Of a DNA stretch of 64,000 nucleotides, positions 19,460 to 31,400 are shown piece by piece; positions within the stretch are counted from its first letter, which is position 1; the number at the start of each line of letters is the position of its first letter. The DNA is taken from contig OZ025676.1 in assembly GCA_964019335.1 (NCBI GenBank), forward strand, positions 434,001 through 498,000, read 5' to 3'. The position numbers and the translations under genes were made by a program. The stretch is from Diplonema japonicum (taxonomy: Eukaryota > Euglenozoa > Diplonemea > Diplonemida > Diplonemidae). The notes under the pieces were generated by a model. That model saw nothing but the letters and a program-made list of their open reading frames with translations. It searched no databases and was not told where the DNA came from.

Positions 19460-22400
19460 TCAAACATCATGCCTATCTTCGCTCTGGATGGTCTCCGAGA
19501 GCGTGTCTTCCTTGAGAAGGGGCTTTTGCGTGACCTCCTTCTGCATCTGTTCCATGGAGAAATCTTCATAGTCTTCAGCCTTGTTCTTAGGAGGGTTGGC
19601 AGCCCTGTAGGCGAAGAATATAAAGAGGCCGCAGGCACACAGTGTGAGGACTGCGAGAATAATAGCGAGAATGCACCAGATGTTGCAACCGGTGCATTTT
19701 TCACCGCCAGCAGGGGCGGCTCTGTGCATGCCTCCAGGGCAGGAGTAGTATGTGCGGCAAACGCGGCGGAACTGCATGTCGTCACCTGTCTCTGTGTGGG
19801 TCTTGACGTCAGCCCAGTTGCTCCCGTTGTCGCTGCTGTAGCACACACTGTATTCAGTATAGTCTTCGCCAGTGCTCCACTTCGCTGTCAGATTCACTAC
19901 CAGTTCCATCGTGCTGTTCGGTTCCAGCATCGGCTTCTTCATCACCGCTCCCTGCGGGCACGCCGAGGCCTCGCCCACCTCCATGCCATCGCCATCGAAC
20001 CAGCACCCGTCTGCAGGGTTCGCCTCTCCACACCTTGCTCCCTTCGGAACCACCTTCACGATGTCTGTCTTTCTAAACCCGCACCCGTGGATGATCACCT
20101 TGAACAGGTTGTCTTTCATGGGTGTGTTTGGGTAGGCCGTATGGATCTGCGGTCCGCCGGGCGAGCATCTGTTTTGTTTTATGGTTTTAGTAAAAAGAAA
20201 AAAAAATTTTTTTTTCTAAAGACATACGTCGACACGCTGCACGAGTCCCCGCTCCACCCCTTGTTGCAGATGCAGCCGTTGTCGGCACCGCACACACCGT
20301 TCCCGCTGCACTTCACATCAGGGTCGCACCAGTCGCATGCATCGTTGGTGCCCTGGTACAGGTGGCACTTCGCCGTTTGTCCCATCGTGTTGCACGTGTC
20401 CCATCCTTCGTTGCACACGCAGCAGCCTTGGTCGGAGCACCCCCCGTGCACGGGGTCAACGCAGCAGCCCTGAAGCTTGTCAAGACACCTGTTGTTCTTC
20501 GAGTCCCATTGGCACTTGTTGTTGGGTGCGTCGTTGCACAGAATGGAAGACCCGTACTGGGCACAGCCGTCGGGTATCTTCTTTGTGCACAGGCCCTGCT
20601 GTGCGATAGGTGCAGTGGTGTTCATGGAGGGTGTTAGCGTCCTGGAGCCGTGGGCGTCCTTAGGATCAATGCACAGTGTGCCTTTGCCTCCCCATTCGCA
20701 CACGTAGCCCTTGATGCCCTGGTGGTCCTCAGGGTAGTCGTTCCACCTTCCAGAAGGCCACAGGAAGTGTCCGTAGTCCTCACCGTGTGTCGCACAGGAC
20801 CCGGAGCACGGCTGGCGGTAGTCGTTAGGCTCGTTGGTGTCCCAGTTCGAGAACATGCCGTTTTGCGGCCTGCCTGCACTGCCAAGGCCGTTCCAGAAGT
20901 TCTGCCCCTCCTCGGGACCGGTCATCCATCTCCAAGTGCTTACCACCGTGCCACCGTTGCCCACCTCTTTGTCCATGGCGGGGGTACCAACGTCTTTCGC
21001 ACCCATCCAAGCTGGCGACTCGAGCTTTGTTTCAGCAACACTCTGCTCGTCTTGACTTGTGATGGTGATGAGGTAGCCCTCCAAGCCGAGCATCGGGTTG
21101 GCTGCACACTTATCCTTCGCCTCACCCCACTTGATGTCTGCCTCAGGGAAATGCCTGTAGTAGTGGCCTGTCTTCGACGAGTAGAAAGCAGGCCCGAAGT
21201 TGTACGTGATTTTGCGCTCCTGTTTATTTGTTTTCTTTAGAGCCCCCTCACACCTGGTTGTTGGTCGACGAGGTTCTGAACGTCACGCTGGACAAGATTT
21301 GTGCGTACTGCTCGATGGTGGCATCGCCGGAGAGGAAAAGCAGCCCTGTCTTCGGGTGGAAGTCAGCGGTGATAGTGCCGGTAGGGTTGCTGGGCTTGCA
21401 CTGATCGCAGCTGAGGATGTCAGCACCTGCGACGTAGCCCTCTTCGATGTCGACAACAGAACCGCTGTGTTGCATTGGCAGAGGTGGTGCAGTACATACC
21501 TGATGGTGTCTGTCTTGCTGCAACCGTTGAACGCCATCGAGTCAGGCTTGATCTGGTCGGCCAGCGGTGTCACAGCAGCACCAGTGCTGTAGGCGGCGTT
21601 CCAAGCACATTGCGCATCACCACCACAGGTGGCGGGGGTGCCGAAGGCAGGGCATCCAGTGGCAGGAACACACTTACCAGCAGCATAGTCCCACTGACAT
21701 CCAGGAGCTGGCTGCGTATCGGCATTGCAAATAACGTCCGTTGTGTGACGGTCGCAGCCCTGCTTGTCGACACACTTGTTGTTATTCCACTGTGATGAAA
21801 AAAAAAAAAAGAGATTAAATGGGGAGAGGGGGCAATACACACCATGCAGACACCTGCTGCGTTGCATACAATCTGCCCATTAGGAGTCAGCGTGCTGCAG
21901 TAGTCCTTCGTGACACACACACCGGGGTCAATCCACTTGCATCTAGTATCACCAGCACAAGTAGTCATCATGTTGTAGGCAGGGCATCCTTGAGTGGGTA
22001 CGCACTTGCCTGTGGCTACGGGTGTAATTTTTCCGATGTCCTTGCTGCCATGTGCCTCGTTGGGGTTGATGGTCATAGTTCCGATGCCTCCCCACTCGCA
22101 GATGTAGCCATCAATGGACTGGTGGTCCAGCGGGTAGTCGTTCCACTTCCCAGTGTTCAGGAAGTGCGCAAAGTCCTCACCACCATCCTTGCATGAACCA
22201 GAGCAGGGGTTCCTCCAGTCATTCGGTTCGTTACTGTCCCAGTTCGCATACTGCCCCGCTGTGGTACCTCTCGCCTTCGTGTAGAACAATGTTCCACCGT
22301 TGATTTGCGGACCAGTGCCTTGTTGGGGAGTGCTTCCGGTTGCCGAAGGAGTGAAGTCGCACGATGCAGCAGGAGGGCAGCCCTCAGGACCAGTTACCCA

Positions 22401-25400
22401 CTTCCATGTCATCTCTTCACCAACATCGGAAGCACCCATCCAACCCTGGCCCTCAAGCTTTGAGCCCGCCATGTCTTGCTCCTCCTTGCTTGTGATGGTC
22501 ACAAGATAACCAGTCAGACCAAGGATTTTGTTGTCATCAGCAGCACATGCAGCTTGCGAGTCCACCCAAGAGATAGAGTTTTGGCCAGCAGGATGCGGGA
22601 AGTACTCGTAGTAGTGTCCTGTGTGCGAGGAGTAGAAACCGTGCCCGTAGTTGTAAGTGATGCGCCTTGCTGCTCCCGAGTTGTCAGTCGTGCTGAAAGT
22701 GACGGATGCCATTGCCTGTGCAAACACACTGAGCTTAGCAGTAGCAGTGCCAAGAGGCTTGAGGAAGAGGAGCCCGACAGCAGAGTGCCACTCGGCCTGA
22801 ATGTTCAAGCTGGCGCACTTGGGGCACGCAAGCGTGTCTGCGCCCTTCTTGAACCCGTCTTCGATGCTGACAACAGAGCCCTTTAGCTCTTCGTTGCACG
22901 CGTTGGCATGGCTGGTGATTGCGTTACAGTTCAGGGTTTCGAAAGGCGTCACGGTGTTAGCACTGGCGGGGTTTGTAGTCGGGATGTACCCCTTGACCCA
23001 GTCGCATGCAGCATTAGCGTCGCAGACGCTCTGCTTGTCGTAGGTTGTGCAACCAGTCTTGGGTGCACACACCTTCATGAGCGGGTCCCACTGGCATTCA
23101 GGTCGCTGATCGCAGTTGACAATCGTCTTCTTAGACGAGCACAACATCCCCTCGCACGTCTTAGTGGTGGGGTTCCAGTCGCACTTGTTCGCGATGTCGG
23201 CAACGCAGGGCGCTTGTGAGCAGTGCTTCGTACACGTGTGGTCATTGCACACGGCCTTGAAGGGGTCCCACTGGCATGCAGCGATGACGCCACATGCCTG
23301 TTCCAGGTTGCTCGAGCACGATGAGGCAGAGGGGTTCACAATCAGACGGCCGAAGGGGCCTGTCGGCTCGCAAAAGCTAAGGAGCACACCATCGGCAACT
23401 TCGTCCATTTGCAAGTTCAACTGGTGAAGGTCCTTCGGTGCACTCACCACTCTACCCAGGGATTCAGCTGCGTCCAAGTCAGCACTTGTGTGAGCCGCCT
23501 GCCTCCTGATCACAATACCAAAGGTTTCGACGCCTTCCGCCTCAAGCTTGGCCTTCTCTGGCCCCAGGATGTCTACGTCGTAGATCCTTCCGTCGCTGAT
23601 GATGAGCAGCACCTTCTTCCTGTGTGTGGGAGACTTGAGGAAAGCCGAAGCAGCTTTGTCCAGTCCGCGGTCAATGTAGGTAGTTTTGAACAGAGGGTTA
23701 GCCTCGTGCCAGTCAATGGCAGACTCGATTTCACCGATCGCGCCACTGAGATCACCGCCCGTCAAGGTGTCCACGTTCACAGGCGTGGGAGGCGAGAACT
23801 GCACGAGGGCAATACGGAAGCCACCATTGCGAACATCACTTGCGGCACCCTTGGTGTATGACTCACCCGTAAGGGGGAGGGTCTTGACCCATGTGCGAAG
23901 CATTTCAAGAAGCGCGTAGTAGCCATTGGGATGCACCCCGAACGACTTCCTCATGGAGCCACTGCCATCGAAGAGAATGGTCAAGTCAAGGTCAGGGCAC
24001 CCACCGAAGTGCTTGCTGCGGCATTCGTTGGCGGTTGTGTCCCACGAGCAAGCAGGGTCGTTTTTGCATGCACAGATGGAACCAGAGACATCACCATTGG
24101 GCTGCGGGTTGTAGAAAGCACATGTGCGAGGGATGCAGTTTTTAGTGGTTGGGTCAACCATGCAAGCGTTGTCAGGGTGCGCAAGGCAGCCAGTCGTATC
24201 GTTGGCACGGGTGAGTTTACTGTAAACAGAGCAGACGTGCGTGGTGCAGAAGGCCACGCCATTCTTTGTCTTCCACTCGCATCTTTGTTGGGCATCCTGA
24301 GCACACGTTGCCTCGTTGGTGTGCACAGCACACACATTCGGTTGGCATGCCGGAGTCTTGTCATCGTCCCATACACACTGGGTGGCAAACCCGGTTTTGG
24401 CATCCGTAACACAGTTAACAGGGTCTGTGATTATGGTACACCCTTGTTCCACAACACAAGTAGGGATGCCTGTGGTATCCCATTTGCAACCTGCAGCCGC
24501 GTCACAAGTCGCTTGATCAGGCCAGCCACAAGGCCTGTCCTGGCACTGCCCGACACCGCCGGCACCAATTACCCAGACACAGTTAAGGGACCTTTTAATA
24601 GCACAGGGGTCATCTGTGGCGGGGTTAATAGGGGGTTCGCACATGGGGTAACCCTCGCAGACGTCTTGCCTATTCAGTTCTGGGCACCTGTCAACAGCAG
24701 GTGTGCAAGCGTCAACGGCATTACCAAACCCAGCAGGCCTCCAGTAGCAGTCAGGGTGCGCGTTGCAGTCTACAGTAGTGCTCACGCTCGAACAAGACCC
24801 AGCTGTGCACTTGTTGTTTGACCAAACACAGCCAGGGAAGGCGTTGCAGTCTACAGCACTCATGTACGGTTCGCACGGCGACGGGACAGCGGGCACAGGG
24901 GGGAGGGGCACAGGAGTAGGAGCAGGCGTAGGTGCGATAGTCACCACCAAGACAGGAGGTTTGTCAATGCAAATGCCAAGGCCTGGCGTCATGATGATAG
25001 AACCCTCCAAGTCGTCTTGCGCAGCGCACAACTTACCAATGCCTCCCCACTCGCAGATGTAGCCATCAATGGACTGGTGGTCCAGCGGGTAGTCGTTCCA
25101 CCTCCCAGTGTTCAGGAAGTGCGCAAAGTCCTCACCACCATCCTTGCATGAACCAGAGCAGGGGTTCCTCCAGTCATTCGGTTCGCCACTGTCCCAGTTC
25201 GAGTACTGTCCGTTCTGGTTGCCTCCAGCTTTCGTGTAGAACAATGTTCCACCGTTGATTTGCGGACCAGTGCCTTGTTGGGGAGTGCTTCCGGTTGCCG
25301 AAGGAGTGAAGTCGCACGATGCAGCAGGAGGGCAGCCCTCAGGACCAGTTACCCACTTCCATGTCATCTCTTCACCAACATCGGAAGCACCCATCCAACC

Positions 25401-28400
25401 CTGGCCACCCAGTTTTGAGCCCGCCATGTCTTGCTCCTCCTTGCTTGTGATGGTCACAAGATAACCAGTCAGGCCGAAGATTTTGTTGTCATCAGCAGCA
25501 CATGCAGCTTGCGAGTCCACCCAAGAGATAGAGTTTTGGCCAGCAGGATGCGGGAAGTACTCGTAGTAGTGTCCTGTGTGCGAGGAGTAGAAACCGTGCC
25601 CGTAGTTGTAAGTGATAGTCCTGGGTGTGGTCTTGGTGGAGGTTGTCGAGAACTGCACAGAGCTCATGGCCTGGGCATAGGTGCTCATCGGCTTGTCTCC
25701 CTTAAGGAAGAGAAGCCCCGTCTTAGTGTCGAACGTTGCCGTGATACCAAGGCCCGCACAGGCAGGGCAGCTCAAGGTGTCAGCACCCTTCTGGTAGTTG
25801 TCTTCGATGTCCACAACAGACCCCTTGATAACAGAGGTACAAGAGCATCCGTCAGTAAAGGACATGATAGCAGAGCAATCCAGGTTAGGGAACGGTGCGA
25901 ATGCAGAAGTCGGGGCGGGGAGGCCTGGCTGCCACAGACACTTGTCGGTCAGTGCATCGCATTGTGCTTTCGTGGTTTGTGATGGGCAGCTGCCGTCTTT
26001 GGGAACGCACGAAGGGTTCTTTGTAGTGTCCCACATACAGCTCGTGTGTACTGAGCAATCGTCCTGAGTTGCCCAGTGGGAGCAGACCTTCCTCACGCAT
26101 CTGTTGGTTGCCGGGTTCCACCTGCAAGCAGTTTGAGGGGTGCAGTCGGGTTGAGTGCAGTAAGCATCGCATGCTGTCTTCATGCAAGCACCGAGCCTCG
26201 GCTGGTATTCGCACTCAGCAGTCATATCACACACCCCAGCATCGCCAATAGCAGAGCAGTCCTTGGGAGTGGACTGACCCGCAACAATGAGGGATCCGAA
26301 AGCCCCATTGGCGTCACAGAAGGTAGAGAGCGCACTGTCACGCAGCTCGTCCAGCTGCAGGTTGAGGAAGTGTTGGTTAACGTCATCCGAAACCACCTTC
26401 TTGATTGTCTCCTCAGCTGTGATGTCCGGTTGTTGCTTGTCTTTGAACCTCCTGACCACAATACCAAAGGTCTTGACGCCCTCTGTAATCAGTGCGTTCT
26501 TGGCGGGCTGCAAGACCTGCGGGTCGTTCAGCTTTCCGTCAGTGAAGATAAGCAGAATATCAGTCCTTGCGGGCGGCGATTTCTTAAAGGTTTCCACAGC
26601 CTGCTCCAATGCGTGTTGGATAAAGGTCCTCGTGTAGATGGGGTTGTTGCGGTGCCAGTCGATCGCCGCATCAATTTCCGCGATGTCGCCTGTGAGGGCA
26701 CCGTTCGTTGTGGGGTCAATGTTCACCTGCCCCGGGTTGTAAGAGCCTGAAAACTGGATAAGAGAAACACGGAAACCGGGCGATGTCGTCGCAAGCCCGA
26801 CAGATGCTTTGTCGCCTGTCAGGGGGAGGTCATGGATCCAGTCTTTCAACACCGTAAGGAGGCCTTCGTACCCTGTGGGATGACTGCCGAACGAGTTGAG
26901 CATCGATCCACTGCCATCGAAGACGATGGTCAGGTCCAGAGGAGGGCAAGAGTTGTACCCCGTAGTGGTGCACGCACCTGCGTTGCTGTTCATGGTAGGG
27001 TCCCACGCACAGTTGGGGTCGGTCCTGCAGGTGCAGGCAGCATCGGGGACCTGGTTGATCAAGCTGCATGTCCTTGTCGTGCACTCACCGTTCACAAACA
27101 AGCAGCGCAGATCATTGTTACAAGGGCCTTGGTTAGTGCCGTACGATGCCCAGCAGTACTTCTTGTTGCACGCACCAAGAGTCGGGTCCCATTTGCAGTG
27201 GTTGTTCGCAGCACATTTGAACTCGCTGGTCATGGTGCTGCACTCATTGTCAACACACGTGTTAGTCGGGTCCCATTGGCAGAGCGGGTTTGTGATACAG
27301 TCAAGCTGGTTCACGTACTTAGGACAAAGCTTCTCAACGCACGGAACTGTTGTGCCTGCCGTTGCGGGGCTCACCGCAGTTGCATCCCACCTGCACAAGG
27401 TGTCAGCCGTGCATGTGGCCTGGTCGTAGTACACGCATTTCTTGTCGGTGCACACCGGGATGCCTGCGCATGGTGCCAGCGAAGCAGGGCAGAAAGTGTC
27501 CCATTTACATTTCCCTGAGACGTCGTTGACGCACTGGGGTTGACCAGTGTGCCTGGAGCACTCGAGCTTCGGCATGCACACTGGGATGAACTGATTCAAG
27601 TCCCAGAAGCAACCCGGAGCAGCTTCACAGTTGCCCTGGAAAATATGAGGACAATCCTTTACCTTGCACTTGTTGGTCATTGTGTCCCACTGGCAGGCAA
27701 GTACGTTGTATCCTTGCGTGCACAGATCCTTGTCCATGATGTTGCACAGCTTCGTAACACACTCGGTGCCCTTCCATTCGCAAGTCGGGTCGGACGAGCA
27801 CTGCGCCTGGTCTTTACACAAGCAACCGGACTTCTTACAGAACCCTGTGTTCGGGATTTCTGTGTACGACTTGTCGCACTCCAAGGTGCCCATGTTGTAC
27901 CTGCACTCGGAGCACGAATACTGGTTTTTGATGTTATCGGGACGCTCGTAGCAATTAAGGTTAGCACAGAAGGTATTGGGACAGACACTACCAGTGGCGG
28001 TGGAGAAGTCGGTCCACTGGCACTTGTCGCTGAGAAGACACTCACCAGGGCTCCATGAATGGCATGGAACTTCTTTTGGCTGTGTTGTGGTCGCCACTTT
28101 CTGGATTGAAGCGCCGAATAGCGAGTTCGGATCACAAAAGTCGTTCAGCAGCGACGACGGGATGTCGTCAAGCGGGATGTTCAGGAAGTGCTGGTCCTTG
28201 GGCTCCGAAACCAGAGGGAGCAACGTCGCCTGTGCCCTCAGATCCTGAGTAGTGTGCTGGGTTCCCTTACGTACCACTACACCAAAGGTCTTAACACCCT
28301 CCTTGCCCAACGACTGGTACATAACAGGAATGGTCATAGGGTCGAAGATCTCACCGTCTGTGATCACAATCAAGATGTCCGCACGGTAGTCAGGAGACGT

Positions 28401-31400
28401 CTTGAAGACTTCAACAGCGATCTGAAGCGATTTCTCGATCATGGTACCCTTCTTGTAGTAGTTGTTGTGATGCCACTCGAGATCCTTGTCGATCTCACTC
28501 GCGTCTCCGGAGAACTGGCCGTTGGCACAGTTTGCGCAAGAAGCCTGCTTGGCGTACGAAGAAACCCTGTTCTTACCCGAGAACTGAATGAATGCCAACC
28601 TAAAAGTGCCACCTTTTACTGTCGAAGGCACTCCACCCTTCTCGCCTGTAAGGGGCAAAGTCTTAACCCACTCGCGAAGCATCTCAACCATGGCGTAGTA
28701 CCCGTGGGGGTGGGTACCGAACTTAGCCTGCATTGAGCCAGAGCCGTCCAAAATGAAAAGGACGTCGAGGTCAGGACACGAGAGGTATGTATCTTGCACG
28801 CAAGTGCCACCCTGGGGCTTCGTTGGGTCATCCTTCCACATGCAGTTCGTGTTCGCTTCACAGGCGCACTTGTCCGCCATGTCGCTGCACCTGTTGTTCT
28901 TGCAGTACGGCCCTTGGGTGTCTGTCTCCGCCTTGCAGTCCGGGTCATCATTGCAACCCATGGCGTTGATGGAGACCGGTGCGTTGATGGTGTACTTTTC
29001 TTCGCACGTCGTGAATACACACACACCGTTAGGACCCCATGTGCACCTGTTCTCGTTGTCGCATTGCATCTCGTCGGTGAATTTCCCGCAAAACGTTGAC
29101 TGACATAAGGGGGAGCCTCCAGGCACCCATGTGCATCCGGGCTTGGCACCGCACTGGGGCTCGATAGTGATAGGCTCACAAGGCTTCTCGATGCAAGACT
29201 GCGGATCAACGGTCTTCCACATACACTTCGGATCAGCATTACAGGTGCCAGTATTAGGGTAAGGCTGGCACAAGTTGTCTCTGCAGTTACGTCCATCCCA
29301 AACACAGTTTTTGTCCAACTGGCAGGTGTCCTTCGTTGGCCACACACACGTAGCGTCGCGACACTTGTCCAAGCATGCATCAGTAGTGGTCTGACAGGTG
29401 ATTTCGTTAGTCGCCGATAGCTGCAGCTTGCACCCGTTGATAGTGTTGCAAAGCGTCGTTGACTGCGTGTTGGGTTTACCGTATATGTCGCAGGCCGTGC
29501 CCATCGGCAAGGTTTTGCACGTGTCCCACGTACACTGCGCGTTAGTGTTGCACTTGGTTTGGTCAAGGTTCTTGCACAGAATGACTTCCTTGCACACAGG
29601 GGGGTTTGTACCGATGTCCCACGCACAGTCGGGCGCCTTTGCCTCACACTTCTCCTTGATGAACGTGGCACCGCATTTCTTCTTCTCGCAGCTCATGCCA
29701 TTCCAAGAGCACAGATTGTTAGGGTCGGTCTCGCACTTGTCTTGAGTGGAGTATTGGCACACTTTCCTGACGCACATGTTCCCAGTAGCATCCCAGGTGC
29801 ACTTATCGTTCGTCGCGCACTCACCACTGTTGCAAAGCGTCGCACAGGAAGACTTCCCACATGTACCCACACGGGTGTACGCAGGTGCGTACTGAGCACC
29901 GCACTGCACTTCCCCACGCTGAGGGCGGCAGTTGTCGCAGTTCCACAGATTGCTGAACTTATCGGGGACAGCTTGGCAGTTCAAAGTAGGGCAACCAAGT
30001 GCAGATGCACAGTCAGAACCAGATAATGCAGGTTGTTGCCACTCGCACTCACCCTGGGAGTTGCACTCATCAGGGAACCCCCACGCAGCGCAACGGAAGT
30101 TCTTGGTGTCCACAGGTGCTGCTACAGCCCTACCGAGCTTGGAGTTCGGGTCGCAGAAGTGGTTTAGCACCTTGTCGGGGATATCGTCAAGAGGGATGTT
30201 GAGGAGGAAATCGTCGTGGGGTGAGGACACCAGAGGCCTCAGCATGTAAGCTGCCTGTTGGTCGATAGGGTTACTCTGTGGGAACCTCCTGATGACAATG
30301 CCGAAGATGATGACGTCGTCGTTGATGATTTTTGAGATCTCCGAGTCGACAGCTGCCATGTTAGGGTCCTTGAGACCACCGTCGCAAATGATCACCATCA
30401 CCTTTTTCCTCGATGCAGGCGACACTTTGAAGATGTTATCAGCGTGCTGCAGAGCCGGGAGAATGACGGTTGTACCGGCAATGAAGTTAGCCTCGTGCCA
30501 GTGCACATCCTCAACGAGCTGTGTCTCGTCACCTGACAGCTGACCATTCGTGCACTTTGCACAACTCGCAGTTTTGAAGCCCGTGCTGCCCGGCTCAGAA
30601 AATTGGACGAACGTAATACGAAAGCCACCTGAGGTGCCAGTTGGGGTCTGCCCTGCCTTGTCGCCACTGAGGGGAAGAGTTACCATCCAGTCCTTGAGCA
30701 TTTCCATCAGTGCGAAGTATCCGTGGGGGTGTGTGCCAAATGACTGCTTCATACTTCCAGAGCCATCCAGCAAAAACAGCACGTCCAGGTCAGGGCACTG
30801 GTTGAACTGCGCATCGGTACAGTGGTCGGTGTTCCACGAGCACTTAGGGTCTTTGTTGCACTGGCAAGCTGCCTCAGCCACAGGGGTGAGGCTGTTGTAG
30901 TCCTTGCATGCATGTACTTTGCAGTATGCAGGCGCAACGGCGTAAGCAGCAGTTGTTGGCAGCGTGCCGCCAGTGTTACCCATCCACATGCAGTTGGTAT
31001 CCGCTGCACAGTCTGCTTGGGTCTCCTTCATCCCACAGGGAAGCCTGTTGCAAGTCATGGGACTAGTAGTGGTGTCAGCGTGGCAGATAGGGTCTGTGTT
31101 GCACTCGGCCTCACCGATGTACTGACCACAGTACTTCACCTTGCACTGGGGGTTGGCAAATGCATCCCACTCGCAACGTCTATCCGCAATGCAGTCGCCC
31201 ATGACAGTGGCTGTGCAAGGCTTCTCGATACACCTGTCGGTCTTCCACTGGCACCCTGGATTTTGCCCACATTTGGTCGAGTCCATAATTGGCAGGCAAG
31301 GGTGCTGGGTGCAGGTCGCAGGGGTCCTAGTGATGTCCCACACACAGATGTTGATGGCGCATTCACCGTCGACAGGAGGCGTGCTGGGCGTGCAGGCGGG

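Noticed and set aside
19241-20473. Plus-strand ORF of 410 codons
   Set aside because: Antisense to exons 4 and 5 of the surface-protein gene; the N-terminal part is translated poly-T.
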